Source: Deltaproteobacteria bacterium (GTDB taxonomy: Bacteria > Desulfobacterota > Binatia > UTPRO1). Taken from it: a stretch of DNA of 64,000 bases. The notes beneath the pieces were generated by a model, which was not told where the DNA came from, made no database searches, and saw nothing but the letters and a program-made list of their open reading frames with translations. Location: assembly GCA_029262315.1 (NCBI GenBank), contig JAJCZP010000265.1:33758-97757 (forward strand). Reading direction: 5' to 3'. Below are positions 33,316 through 43,001 of the stretch, piece after piece. How positions within the stretch are numbered: position 1 is the stretch's first letter; each line of letters starts with the position of its first letter. The position numbers were made by a program, and so were the translations under genes.

Positions 33316-36304
33316 TCGTAGATCTCCGCTGGGCTGGCTGGCGATCTTCGCACTGAGTTTCGGGTACTACGCCCTGTTCGTCCGCTACGGCTGGAACGAG
33401 GCTGACGAGGGCGTGCTCCTGGCGCAGTACTACAGAACGTACGCCGGCGAGATGCCGGTGCGTGACTTCCACATCGGGTACACACCGGGCGGCTACTATT
33501 TTAACGCCGCCCTGTTTCACTGGTTTGGTCCCACGGTGCTCTCGTTGCGTTGGTCGCTGGCGGTGTGCCACTCCCTTGCCGCCGCGTGCCTGTTCGTGAT
33601 CGGCCGGCGCGTGATGCCCGTCGCCTTCGCCTGTCTTCCGCCGCTGACCTACTGCGCGATCATGCCGTTCTTCCCGGGCGAGTTCGCGTTGTTCAATGTC
33701 CCGTATCCCCTCTGGTACGGGGTGCTCTTCATGGTGGCGGGGTTGTGGGTGTTGCTCCGTTTCATCGATGCGGGAGGGATGGGCTGGGTCGTCGCGGGGG
33801 GTTTGCTGACGGGTGTCTGCTTCAGCTTCAAACCGAACGTCGGCCTCTTCCAACTGGCGATGAACGGCCTGATCTTTCTGGTCGTGCTCGAGCCGCCGAC
33901 GGGGGGCGTCGCTACCCGCCGTGATGCGGTCGCGTGGTGGGTGCTGCTACTCGGTATCGTGTCGGGTTTGATGATCGTATTCGCCTCCCAGGCGACCGCT
34001 CGTGACGTTGCGATCTTTCTGCTGCCGATCTTCGGCGTGGTGACGATCCTCGCTGGGCATCGTCTAGGCGTCGGATCGACTTCCAGCCCCGTGCATCGAC
34101 TGCTGCCCTGCGCGCTCGTGTTTGGAGCCGCGATGTTGGTGCCGATCCTGCCGTGGGCGCTCTACTTCTTGTCGGTGCTCGGACCAGAGTGGTTCGCACG
34201 CGCGCTCTTGTTCATCGGTAGCGGTTTCGAGCGTTTCTACTACATCGAGTTTCATCGGCCCGGTTCATGGGACGCGGCGCTCATCGTCGCGACACTCGGA
34301 CTAGGAGCGCTCGGGCGGTCGGTACGGAGCGGGAACATACCGCCATCGCTGGTGGTCGGAGCGGCCGCCTTTGCTGGAGCCGGCGTCCTCCTAGCGTTGG
34401 GTCGCGCGCCGATGCCCGAAGGATTGCATGCCGCGGTGGTTTCCCGCGTCGAGGACCTGAGCTTCACCGCGAGTCTCATCGTGCATTGGCTCGCGCTGGC
34501 GGCCTGCGTGCCGCTGTTGTGGTCGACCGAGCGAAGCCGACCCACGTTGATCAAGCTGGCGATTCTGCTCGGTGCGCTCGTCATGTACCTCAAGCTCTAC
34601 CCGCGGAGTGACTTTTCGCACCTCGTGGTGGCGGTGCCGCTTACCTTGGTGCTGGGCGCATGGTTGGCGTCCCGGTTTACTCGGTGGCTTCCGCGCGCGG
34701 TCGGGCTGCGTCGGCTGGCCGAGGTGACGATCATCGCCGGCGTGCTTGGGTTCATCGGGCTTCGCATCGCGCCGAACCTTGCGGCAGTTGCGATGTGGGA
34801 CGGCGGTCCGAGATGGCGTCCGCATGCCAGCGTGGACCTGGAGCGCGCGCCGCTTACGCTGGAGATCGGCCGTGAACCCCGAGTGCGGGCGCTCCACGAT
34901 ACCGTCGAGTTCGTGCGGGCGAACTCGACGCCGGGAGAGCATTTATTCACGTTCCCTGCGATCGAGGCGCTGTGCTTCCTCAGTGATCGAACGAACGCGA
35001 CACGTCATGGCTACTTCTTCACCGGATGGCCGGGGCACGAGGTCGAGGCCGAGGTGGTGTCGGCATTGGCCGCGAACCCGCCGCGCCTCATGGTCACCCT
35101 GCAACGCCATCAGCTCTTCTTCCTCAACGCACCGGCCTACTATTTCTCGCTCCGCGCATTCGTGCGCGAGCACTATCGCGAGGTGGCGCGGTTCGGTGTG
35201 TACTCGGTGCTCGCGCATCGTGGGGTGTCGGAGGCGAGTCTGATCTCGCCCCGGCTGTACCGACCCCGAGGCGCCGCATCGCTGGCTGCTCGCTATGGGA
35301 GTCGACTCCGCGAACCATCGACCCGCCTCGCCGCCGCGACCGCGCTCGCGGCCGAGCGCCTGGAGTTCGCGTGGGAGCCCGCGGTCGCGTTGCTGCGAGA
35401 CGACGATGTGGCGGTACGCGAGGCCGCGATCGTCGCGCTCGCGAGCGTGACCGATCCAGCGATCGCGGGCCCCTTCAGCGAGGCACTTCTGGACGGACAG
35501 GTGCCGGAGCGCCTTCGGCTTGCTGTGTTGCGCCGTGTCCTTGCTGTCGGCGATGCCGAGGTTGCGGGAGCGGTGATCGAGTTGCTCAGCGCTGCGCCGA
35601 CGATGCGCGAATACGCGACCGTGCTGCTTACTCTCGAGACGATTGGGCTGAAGTTCGCGATGCGGGACTACTGGTTCGGAGAGACCCGCCGTCTCGAGAT
35701 TCCGCCGGGGCCATTGCATGACATCGCCATTTGGGAGACCCGCCTGCTGAATCCCGGGGAGGAGCAGGCGGTACGGACGTTCCTGACGCGCGTGCTGTCC
35801 CGAATCGATCCCGGCGCGCTCGCGCCGATCCTGTGCCGTTTGCTGGAGGCACACGTGCCGGTGGCGCTCCGTGTGGCAGCTGCCGAGGGGTTGCTCCGTC
35901 TGCCGTTGCCCAGCCGGCCCTGTGATCCATTGGATGCGTTGCTCGACGTCGTAGAGGTCGAGCCCGTGTTTGCGCCCTCGCTCGTCGTGCAGCGCTACGC
36001 CGAGGACGCGGTATCGGTTGGTCCGCGTCTGCAGCGGGCACTCGCGGAGGATGGTGTCGGCGCCGCGTTGTTTTGGGCGGCTGGTGCCACCAACGACACT
36101 CGTTTTCGCGACGTGTTCGTCCAGGGTCTCGTCGATCCACGCCAGGAGATTCGGCTTGCGGCACTGCGCGGGCTCGACCGTGTGGCCGACGCCTCCGTGG
36201 CCGGCGCGCTGCGAGCCGTGGCGGCGACCGACGTCGATTACGAAGTGCGGGCGACCGCGGCGCACGTGCTCGCGACGCTCGGTCGGCGGGCCGCGAGCGA
36301 ATGA
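33308..36304 (+). CDS. GT-C-like membrane protein fused to HEAT-like repeats
   Basis: 998 residues. Residues about 10-500 are membrane helices with the family motifs: EADEGVLL (DEG 33-35) then GEMPVRDFHIGYTPGGYYF, LFNVPYPLWYG, FSFKPNVGLF and LYPRSDFSHLVVAVPL. Residues about 500-640 form a soluble stretch (LCFLSDRTNATRHGYFFTG). Residues about 650-998 are successive helical pairs (AVALLRDDDVAVREAAIVALASV, LVDPRQEIRLAALRGLDRV, VDYEVRATAAHVLATLG) that read as HEAT-like repeats. The combination suggests a glycosyltransferase with a periplasmic protein- or glycan-binding scaffold; function is inferred. GTG 33308 overlaps the GT4 stop. Third gene of its operon. Confidence 0.75.
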   Translation: MDDRRSPLGWLAIFALSFGYYALFVRYGWNEADEGVLLAQYYRTYAGEMPVRDFHIGYTPGGYYFNAALFHWFGPTVLSLRWSLAVCHSLAAACLFVIGRRVMPVAFACLPPLTYCAIMPFFPGEFALFNVPYPLWYGVLFMVAGLWVLLRFIDAGGMGWVVAGGLLTGVCFSFKPNVGLFQLAMNGLIFLVVLEPPTGGVATRRDAVAWWVLLLGIVSGLMIVFASQATARDVAIFLLPIFGVVTILAGHRLGVGSTSSPVHRLLPCALVFGAAMLVPILPWALYFLSVLGPEWFARALLFIGSGFERFYYIEFHRPGSWDAALIVATLGLGALGRSVRSGNIPPSLVVGAAAFAGAGVLLALGRAPMPEGLHAAVVSRVEDLSFTASLIVHWLALAACVPLLWSTERSRPTLIKLAILLGALVMYLKLYPRSDFSHLVVAVPLTLVLGAWLASRFTRWLPRAVGLRRLAEVTIIAGVLGFIGLRIAPNLAAVAMWDGGPRWRPHASVDLERAPLTLEIGREPRVRALHDTVEFVRANSTPGEHLFTFPAIEALCFLSDRTNATRHGYFFTGWPGHEVEAEVVSALAANPPRLMVTLQRHQLFFLNAPAYYFSLRAFVREHYREVARFGVYSVLAHRGVSEASLISPRLYRPRGAASLAARYGSRLREPSTRLAAATALAAERLEFAWEPAVALLRDDDVAVREAAIVALASVTDPAIAGPFSEALLDGQVPERLRLAVLRRVLAVGDAEVAGAVIELLSAAPTMREYATVLLTLETIGLKFAMRDYWFGETRRLEIPPGPLHDIAIWETRLLNPGEEQAVRTFLTRVLSRIDPGALAPILCRLLEAHVPVALRVAAAEGLLRLPLPSRPCDPLDALLDVVEVEPVFAPSLVVQRYAEDAVSVGPRLQRALAEDGVGAALFWAAGATNDTRFRDVFVQGLVDPRQEIRLAALRGLDRVADASVAGALRAVAATDVDYEVRATAAHVLATLGRRAASE

Positions 36305-36353
36305 CTTCGCGTCTTTCCGGAATGCGTGGGGCGCGCTACAACGAGGCGGTCAA

Positions 36354-37154
36354 GTGAGTTCGCCTTCCTCCGAACACGACGTCACGTTCAGTGGCGAGCG
36401 CCCCGGGCGGGGTGATGGGTTCGCCTATGACGAGGCGCGCCATCTGTCGGCGTACCTGTACGCGAGTCAACGTGCGGCGGGGCTCGATGTCCTCGACGCG
36501 GGATGCGGCGAGGGCTTTGGTACCGAGATGCTCGCTGGGAGCGCGCGCCGCGTGCTGGGGATCGACTACTCCGACGGAGCGATCGCCTCTGCGCAGCGAG
36601 CGTACCAGATCCCGAATCTCGAGTTTCGCCAACTCGACGTCTACGATCTCGCGGGGCTGAATCTCCAGTTCGATGTCGTCACCAATTTTCAGGTGATCGA
36701 GCACCTGCCGGACCCTCCGCGATTTCTGGCCGCCATCCGCGCCGCATTGAAGCCCGACGGTGTCCTGATCCTCACTACCCCGAATCGATTGACGTCGACG
36801 TCCGAGAATCCGTACCACCTTCGCGAGTATACCGCCGAGGAGCTCGAGACCGTGCTGCGGCCGATCTTCGGACGCGTCGATCTGTACGGCATGATGGGCA
36901 ACGAGAAGGTGCAGGAATTCGAGCGTGAGAGAGCGCGCCAGGTGCAACGGCTGCTTCGCCTCGATCCGCTCGGGCTCCGTCACCGGTTGCCGGCGGGCCT
37001 GGTGCGGTTCGCCTTCGGGCGGCTCTCGGTGTTGGTGCGTCGGCGGGTCGCCGGGTCGGCAGCCGAGACCCAGACGATCGTTCCGTCCGACTTTTCGGTG
37101 ACGGAAGCGCGTCGGGACGACGCGCTCGATCTCGTCGCCCTGTGTCGTCCCTGA
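36354..37154 (+). CDS. Class I SAM-dependent methyltransferase
   Basis: 266 residues. SAM-binding loop DVLDAGCGEGFGTEML, motif II VLGIDYSDGAIASAQ, acidic loop FRQLDVYDLAGL and VVTNFQVIEHLPDPPRFLAAIRAALKPDG, then LILTTPNRLTSTSENPYHLREYTAEEL, a layout shared with glycan-cluster methyltransferases. I chose GTG 36354 because GAGGCGGTCAA lies upstream; the track's longer ORF runs back through the HEAT gene in another frame. It is about 50 bases downstream of the HEAT fusion and probably ends that operon. It converges on rmlD with a 13-base gap. Acceptor unknown. Confidence 0.85.
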   Translation: MSSPSSEHDVTFSGERPGRGDGFAYDEARHLSAYLYASQRAAGLDVLDAGCGEGFGTEMLAGSARRVLGIDYSDGAIASAQRAYQIPNLEFRQLDVYDLAGLNLQFDVVTNFQVIEHLPDPPRFLAAIRAALKPDGVLILTTPNRLTSTSENPYHLREYTAEELETVLRPIFGRVDLYGMMGNEKVQEFERERARQVQRLLRLDPLGLRHRLPAGLVRFAFGRLSVLVRRRVAGSAAETQTIVPSDFSVTEARRDDALDLVALCRP

Positions 37155-37167
37155 GGGCTCCGGGCGC

Positions 37168-38043
37168 CTAAGCGGTGGCGTCCGCGTCCATCTGTCGCCG
37201 GACGATGGCGAGGCCCTCTCGTACACTCGCGAGGCGGGTCGTCAGCATGGCCTGAGTCGAGCGGTTGTCGACACCGCCCTTGAGCGGGCGCTGGGCGTGT
37301 TGTCGGAGTTGCTCCGACGTGCGCGGTTCGAGGAAGCCGGGATCGAAGCCGAGCAGCTCCGCGGCGGTCTCGGCGAACGCGATGCGCGAGAGATAGTCCG
37401 GGCCGACGGGATGCACCGCGCCGGTATGGGTCGAGTACGCCAACTCTCGTACGGCCTCCGCGAGACTCGAGACGAACGTCGGTGTGCCCCATTGGTCGGC
37501 CGGGACCTGCATGGGCTCTCCCCGTCGGGCGCGGCCGATCAATCCCATGATGAAGTTCTTGCCCGTCGGGTGATACCCGTACACACCGCAAATTCTGACG
37601 ATCAGATGGTTGTCGAGCAGGTCGCGGACCGCTTGCTCGGCCTCGAGCTTGTGTCGCCCATACGTCTGGATCGGCTTTGGCACCGCATCCGGTGCGTACG
37701 GTCCGGCCGTACCGTCGAACAGGTAATCGGTTGAGAAGTACACGAACCGTGCGCCGATACGCCGTGCCGCACGGGCGACGTTGGCGGTGCCGACGACGTT
37801 GACGGCGTACGACTCGTCGGGCTCGGTCTCGCATCGCTCCACGTTGGGTTGCGCCGCCGGATGCACGATGAGTGTCGGTTGCACGCGGTCGACCAGTGCT
37901 TCGACAGCGTCCGGGTCTGTGATGTCCAGTTGCTGCAGTCCGTCGGTGGCCGTCCGGTGGTAGGTCCCGACGGCGGCGCGTCCGAACGCGTTCATGAGCT
38001 CGCCCCCGACGAATCCCGAGGCCCCTATGATCAGGACGCTCAT
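37168..38043 (-). CDS. rmlD: dTDP-4-dehydrorhamnose reductase (RmlD/SDR family)
   Basis: 291 residues, extended SDR. The NAD(P) site is SVLIIGASGFVGGELMNAFG. The catalytic Tyr-x3-Lys is TYGRHKLEAEQAV, with YFSTDYLFDGTAGPYAPDA ahead of it, the STDYVFDG signature of RmlD. LIVHPAAQPNVERCETEP is the family's AAYTxVDxxE-like segment, altered. In the canonical pathway this enzyme makes dTDP-L-rhamnose. RmlA, B and C are not in the window, so a different reductase role (an RmlD-like SDR) is possible. The ATG at 38043 begins directly at the Rossmann strand. Monocistronic. Confidence 0.82.
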   Translation of the reverse strand: MSVLIIGASGFVGGELMNAFGRAAVGTYHRTATDGLQQLDITDPDAVEALVDRVQPTLIVHPAAQPNVERCETEPDESYAVNVVGTANVARAARRIGARFVYFSTDYLFDGTAGPYAPDAVPKPIQTYGRHKLEAEQAVRDLLDNHLIVRICGVYGYHPTGKNFIMGLIGRARRGEPMQVPADQWGTPTFVSSLAEAVRELAYSTHTGAVHPVGPDYLSRIAFAETAAELLGFDPGFLEPRTSEQLRQHAQRPLKGGVDNRSTQAMLTTRLASVREGLAIVRRQMDADATA

Positions 38044-38170
38044 TCCCCCAGACCTGTAAGCTGCTGTTTTTGATGCATTTTCAGCGATCTTATCCGATGC
38101 CCAACGACGGATGTCAACAGTACCGAGCGGGGGACCGCAGGTCGGCTTCGTGGTATGCACGGCAGCGCCC

Positions 38171-38947
38171 ATGCTGTTCGGAAAGAAGATCGCCGTGGTC
38201 ATGCCGGCGCACAATGCGGAGCGCACATTGGAGCAGACGTATGCCGAGGTGCCGCTCGAGTACGTCGACGAGGTCATCCTCGTCGACGATGGGAGCGCGG
38301 ACGGGACGGCCGAGCTGGCGCGCTCTCTCGACATCACGACCATCGTCCATCCGCAGAATCGTGGCTACGGTGGCAACCAGAAGACGTGCTACCGCGAAGC
38401 TCTGCGCTGCGGTGCCGACGTCGTCGTCATGCTGCACCCCGACTATCAGTACACTCCGAAGCTCCTGGTCGCGATGGCCTCTCTCGTCGCGGTGGGTCAG
38501 TACGATCTCGTGCTCGGATCGCGTGTCCTCTCGGAAGGCGCGCTGAAGGGCGGCATGCCGCGCTACAAGTACGTTGCGAATCGCCTGCTGACCCTGTTCC
38601 AGAATCTGCTGCTCGGGAAGAAGCTCTCGGAGTACCACACGGGGTACCGGGCCTTCTCACGGAAGCTTCTGTTGACGTTGCCCCTCAACGAGAATTCCGA
38701 CGACTTCGTATTCGACAACCAGATGCTGGCGCAGGCCGCCTTCTTCGACTTCAGCATGGGCGAGGTCTCGTGTCCGACGAAGTACTTCGAGGAAGCGTCG
38801 TCGATCAATTTTCGCCGGAGTGTCGTCTATGGCCTCGGCGTGCTCGCCACGTCGGTTGCCTACCGGCTGCACAAGCTCGGGTTCGCGCGGAGTCCCATCT
38901 TCGAGGCCAACGGTGCCAAGCTTTCGCTCGACGATCCACAGGCCTGA
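38171..38947 (+). CDS. GT2 glycosyltransferase
   Basis: 258 residues from ATG 38171 ([21 protein letters not shown]), which I chose because homologous proteins start at this [14 protein letters not shown]-like point; an ATG 20 codons earlier (38111) is possible. GT-A motifs: [48 protein letters not shown] (the usual DxD reads HPDYQ here) and [41 protein letters not shown] follows, then [28 protein letters not shown]. No membrane helices. It is probably a polyprenyl-phosphate-type or soluble GT2 acting at the cytosolic face; sugar unknown. Divergent from rmlD. Confidence 0.85.
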   Translation: MLFGKKIAVVMPAHNAERTLEQTYAEVPLEYVDEVILVDDGSADGTAELARSLDITTIVHPQNRGYGGNQKTCYREALRCGADVVVMLHPDYQYTPKLLVAMASLVAVGQYDLVLGSRVLSEGALKGGMPRYKYVANRLLTLFQNLLLGKKLSEYHTGYRAFSRKLLLTLPLNENSDDFVFDNQMLAQAAFFDFSMGEVSCPTKYFEEASSINFRRSVVYGLGVLATSVAYRLHKLGFARSPIFEANGAKLSLDDPQA

Positions 38948-38959
38948 CGCCGGCCGCCG

Positions 38960-39880
38960 CTACTCGAGGCCGAGCTCGCGCAGAGGTATTGGACGGCCGA
39001 GCAGCCCGTCCCGCCATCCCCGCAGCTTCATGTAGATGCCTTCCTGCTCTCCACGCAGTCGACGGCGGGCGAACTGAAAGGGCAGGGTGCTCAGGATGGC
39101 GCTCGCCATCAGCGCCCAGTGCCACGGGCGCCCATGTTGGCGGGCGTAGAGGACGCTATTGCGTGCGCTCAAGTACTTGCGGAAGCCGCCGTAGTGCTCG
39201 GCTCCGCCGGAGCTCCCATGGACGGCGTGGCGCACTTCAGCCGCACCAGTGTACCAGATCTCCCAGCCGGCGCGCGTTGCGCGCGCGGCCCACTCGACAT
39301 CCTCGTGATAGGCGAAGTAGTTGTGATCGAAGGGGCCGATCTCGCGGAGGGCTGCGGCGCGGAAGAGGATGGAGCAGCCGGGAATCCAGGGCACGCGCCG
39401 CTCCTCATCGAAGCGACCAGCGGCGGATTCTCCTTGGCCCACGATCGCGATCAAGCTCTGTAGCCAGGTGACGCGTCCCCAGGTCATCCAGACGGTTCTC
39501 GGATCATCGGCACGGACGATTTTACCGCCAATCGCGGCAGCGCGGGGGTGTCGCGCCGCGGTGTCGACGAGTGCGGTCAGCGACGTCGGGGCCACGATCG
39601 TATCGTTGTTCAGCACCCAGACGTAGTCCGCCTGAGCCGCAAGCGCGTGCGCGATGCCGACATTGTTGCCCCCTGCGTAGCCGAGGTTCCGGTCGTTCTC
39701 GAGGACGGTGACTGTCGGATGTCGTTCAGCGATGGATGCGCGCGGCGAGACCCGCGAGCCGTTGTCGACGACGACGGCCGTCACCCGCGGATGGGTGAGT
39801 CGCGCCATGCTGTCGAGGCAGGCGAGTGTGTCGTCCAGGCCGTTCCAGTTCAGGACGATTGCGAGGACGTTCGGGGTCAC
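38960..39880 (-). CDS. GT2 glycosyltransferase, rhamnosyltransferase-like
   Basis: 306 residues. LAIVLNWNGLDDTLACLDSM and VVVDNGSRVSP start the GT-A fold; NLGYAGGNNVGIAHAL and VWVLNNDTIVAP (metal site) follow. WIPGCSILFRAAALREIGPFDHNYFAYHEDVEWAARATRAGWEI is the full GPFDxxFFxxxEDxDW-type signature of rhamnosyltransferases. The end ASAILSTLPFQFARRRLRGEQEG is amphipathic and basic. dTDP-rhamnose as donor agrees with rmlD one gene away, but is inference. GTG start at 39880. Single gene, divergent from the second HEAT fusion. Confidence 0.88.
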   Translation of the reverse strand: MTPNVLAIVLNWNGLDDTLACLDSMARLTHPRVTAVVVDNGSRVSPRASIAERHPTVTVLENDRNLGYAGGNNVGIAHALAAQADYVWVLNNDTIVAPTSLTALVDTAARHPRAAAIGGKIVRADDPRTVWMTWGRVTWLQSLIAIVGQGESAAGRFDEERRVPWIPGCSILFRAAALREIGPFDHNYFAYHEDVEWAARATRAGWEIWYTGAAEVRHAVHGSSGGAEHYGGFRKYLSARNSVLYARQHGRPWHWALMASAILSTLPFQFARRRLRGEQEGIYMKLRGWRDGLLGRPIPLRELGLE

Positions 39881-39971
39881 ACGCGATCATCGTGAACTCC
39901 CGGCAGGGCGTCAACCACTCCCGCACGGGTCTTTTCATCCCGGCGTACCTGGGCGAGAATACACGGCTGTC

Positions 39972-42935
39972 GTGGGTACGCGAGAATCTGCGGGCCTCGC
40001 CGGCCGTGCCTTGCCGGTCGCCGTGCTCACGGGCGTGCTGGCCTTTGTCTATCTGCGACTCTTTCGCGCCTACGGACTAAACGTCGAGGACGAGGGCACC
40101 CTGCTGTATCAGGTCGTGCGGACCGCGCGTGGGGAGTTGCCGTACGTCGATTTCGCGACCGGATATACCCCGGGGTTCTTCGCGTTGAACGCCTGGCTGT
40201 GGCGGGTCGCCGGCGACCTTGGGACGTACCGCGCGATCTTGACGGCAGTGCACGCCGCGACGGCCGCTGGTCTCGCCTTTCTCGTGGCGCGCCTGGCGCG
40301 GCCGTCGCTCGCGCTCGTGCTCCCCTGGCTGTACTTGAGCTTCATCCCAGTATTCCCCGGGCAATTCTGCGCGTTCAACGTCCCGTACCCGGCGTGGTTC
40401 GCCTCGCTCGGATGGTTGGCGACCGCGCTCTGCATGCTCGCTTTTCTCCAGCGCCGGGATCGACGTTGGCTCGTGTGTGCCGGGATCGCGGCGGCGTTGA
40501 CGCTGGCGATGAAGCCCAACGCCGGTGTGTTCGCGATAGCGGCGGCCGTGTCGGTGTTGTTGCTGATTCGCGACCCGGATCGCTCGGGCGGCGTGGGATC
40601 AGCCGTTCTCTGGATGGTTCTCTGGCTGGGCATCCTCGGTGGCGTGTGGGGAGTGTTCGGGTTTACGCGGGTGCCCATCGAGCTGGTGGTGTTTCTGCTG
40701 CCGGTGCTCGCGGCAATGATGGCGTTGGTCACGATGTCGCGCGTGCGACGGGGCGATTTGCTCGGCGATGTCGCGCGCGTTCTGGTCCCGTGCGGCGTGC
40801 TCTCGCTTCCATGGATGGTGTTCTTTCTGGCGCGCCTCGGTGTCGATGGATTCATGCGCGAGGTGCTGTTGCTCGGCTCCAACGCTGCGGCGCTCTACTA
40901 CATCAGCTATCCGGGGTTCGAGATGTGGGCCATGGCCCTCACGGTCGTGACCGTGAGCTTCGCGGTCGGAGGATGGTTCGTCGCACAGCGACGACTCCGC
41001 CCGCAGCCGGTACTGGGGCTCATTGCGGTCTCTCTCGGGCTCGTCGCCATCACCGTGCCGTGGCTCGGCCTGCTGCCCGAAGGGATCGTGTGGTCGATCG
41101 TGTCGCAGTTACAGGCCACCGGGTTCGCCTTGACCCTGGCCGCGCACGTGGCGGGTGTCGTGTGGCTATGGTTCCGGGGGCGGCGTCCCCAGAATGCCGC
41201 GCCCGCCGCCGTGTTGCTCTTCGGCCTCTTCATGCACCTCCAACTCTACCCACGCACGGACTTCATGCATCTCCTGATGGCAGCGCCGCTCAGTCTGGTC
41301 TTTGCCGGGTATCTTCTGGAGCGGGTGTACGACTCGTGGGAACGGGGGTGTGCCGAGGCCGGCGCCCCACGCCTCGGTCGGCTGGTGAGCGCCACTACCA
41401 CGCTGGCGTTGGTCGGTACGGTAGCGCTCGTCGCGACGCCGGCACGGTGGGCGATATCATCGTCCGAGCATTTCGTGTTGCCGTTCGCCGCGTTTCCGAC
41501 CGGTCTGGAGGAGGCCGGCGCGGCTGACCTCCGAGGGCTTGGCGCCGCCGCTACCGATCTCGCGCGACTGGTGCCACCTGGGGGAGCGAGCGTGGGCTTT
41601 CCGGCCGCGGCGGCGGTGCTGCTGCTGAGCGATACCATCAATCCGCTGCCGCACGACTACTTCTATCCCGGGCGTCCCGACCACCGGGAGGAGGCGGAGA
41701 TGCTGGATCGTCTGGTCGCCGATCCCCCGCTCGCGTTGGTCGCCATGAACAGTGGGTTTACCTATTTCGAGGCCGCGCCCGCGTATTATTTTCTGCTCCG
41801 GCGGTTCGTGCGCGATCACTACGCGCTGGCTGCCCGGCACGGTCGCTACGACGTGCTCGCGCGTCATGGGGTTTTGCCGGCGGGACCGGATGCAGCCTCT
41901 CCGTACGCCGAGCTCCCGGCGCTCGGCGTACGAGTGCCGGGGCCGCTCGCCGAATCGGCCGAGGCGCTGGTGCCTGCCGCGACGAGTCGTGATGCGACGC
42001 TTAGACGAGCGGCGGTGACGATGATGCTCGACACGCTCGGGGGCGATACCGATCCGGGACTGGAGCACTACGTCCGTCCGGACGATCTCGATCGCCGCCA
42101 GCGGATCTTGCTGCTTCGCGCGATGCGGGATCTGCGCGACTATCGGGCGGCGTCGTATCTTTTCGCAGAGAGCGCGGCCGATGATCCGCGTGTCGTCAGG
42201 GAGGCGCTTGGTGCGATGCACGTCACACGGGCGCAGATGATCGCTCGGCGACATCTCTGGAGCGGACCGTCCGACGCCATCGTGCTTCCTGACCGGGAGG
42301 GCTTGCGCGCGGGGGTGCGGCTGGTCCTCGCTGATGCAGATGCCGCGCCTCGCGCGGTGGCCTTTGCGGCCGAGCTTGCGTTGGAGCTTCGCGATGCGGG
42401 TAGCGTGCCCGCGCTCCGCGATCGGTGGCGTGCGGCAACCCAGCTCGCGGCGGCGGTGCAGTCCGACCGTGTGGAGCCGCCTACCGGTCCAGAGACCGTG
42501 GCGTCGGTCGCGGCGGCACTGACCGAGCTGGCGCCGATGGGCATCGCGTGCGAGCTGGTCCCGCTGTTGGCGCGCCCGCAGTCCGCCATTTTGGAGGTCG
42601 TACCGACATTGCTCGTCCATCTGGCAGAAAGCGAAGGCGCCCTCGGGCTCGAGGCTCGAGAATGCGTGCGACGAGCCCTCGCCGTTCCTGGTCCGACTCG
42701 GGCAGAGGTGATCTGGGTCGCGGCGGCGTTCGGTGGCGCGGACTTCCGGGCGGAGATCACGTCCGCGCTCGCGGCAACCGACATCCCAACCAGGCGCGCC
42801 GCGGCTTGGGCGCTCGGCGACGCGGAGCATTTGCCCGAAACGCGTCGGCTGCTGAAGCGCATGGCGACCGAAGATCCAGACCCCATCGCCCGCCGTCTGG
42901 CGAGCGAGGCCGCGCGCAAGCACTACTTGGAGTAG
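39972..42935 (+). CDS. GT-C-like membrane protein fused to HEAT-like repeats (second copy)
   Basis: 987 residues. The membrane part (about 10-520) has the same motifs as the other three paralogues: NVEDEGTLLYQ (DEG 40-42), GELPYVDFATGYTPGFFAL, AFNVPYPAWFASLG, LAMKPNAGVFAIAA and LYPRTDFMHLLMAAPLSL. After a soluble stretch with LLLSDTINPLPHDYFYPGRP come about 330 residues of helical repeats (ATLRRAAVTMMLDTL, APRAVAFAAELALELRD, IPTRRAAAWALGDAEHLP). It is closest in architecture to the 33308 protein. I chose GTG 39972 because the track's longer ORF starts inside the divergent glycosyltransferase. Monocistronic. Glycosyltransferase role inferred. Confidence 0.75.
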   Translation: MGTRESAGLAGRALPVAVLTGVLAFVYLRLFRAYGLNVEDEGTLLYQVVRTARGELPYVDFATGYTPGFFALNAWLWRVAGDLGTYRAILTAVHAATAAGLAFLVARLARPSLALVLPWLYLSFIPVFPGQFCAFNVPYPAWFASLGWLATALCMLAFLQRRDRRWLVCAGIAAALTLAMKPNAGVFAIAAAVSVLLLIRDPDRSGGVGSAVLWMVLWLGILGGVWGVFGFTRVPIELVVFLLPVLAAMMALVTMSRVRRGDLLGDVARVLVPCGVLSLPWMVFFLARLGVDGFMREVLLLGSNAAALYYISYPGFEMWAMALTVVTVSFAVGGWFVAQRRLRPQPVLGLIAVSLGLVAITVPWLGLLPEGIVWSIVSQLQATGFALTLAAHVAGVVWLWFRGRRPQNAAPAAVLLFGLFMHLQLYPRTDFMHLLMAAPLSLVFAGYLLERVYDSWERGCAEAGAPRLGRLVSATTTLALVGTVALVATPARWAISSSEHFVLPFAAFPTGLEEAGAADLRGLGAAATDLARLVPPGGASVGFPAAAAVLLLSDTINPLPHDYFYPGRPDHREEAEMLDRLVADPPLALVAMNSGFTYFEAAPAYYFLLRRFVRDHYALAARHGRYDVLARHGVLPAGPDAASPYAELPALGVRVPGPLAESAEALVPAATSRDATLRRAAVTMMLDTLGGDTDPGLEHYVRPDDLDRRQRILLLRAMRDLRDYRAASYLFAESAADDPRVVREALGAMHVTRAQMIARRHLWSGPSDAIVLPDREGLRAGVRLVLADADAAPRAVAFAAELALELRDAGSVPALRDRWRAATQLAAAVQSDRVEPPTGPETVASVAAALTELAPMGIACELVPLLARPQSAILEVVPTLLVHLAESEGALGLEARECVRRALAVPGPTRAEVIWVAAAFGGADFRAEITSALAATDIPTRRAAAWALGDAEHLPETRRLLKRMATEDPDPIARRLASEAARKHYLE

Positions 42936-43001
42936 GTCGCGCCCGCCGACATCATGGCCCGCAGCGGGAAGTTTTCCGTACGACCGCGGCGCGCGCGCGG
43001 G

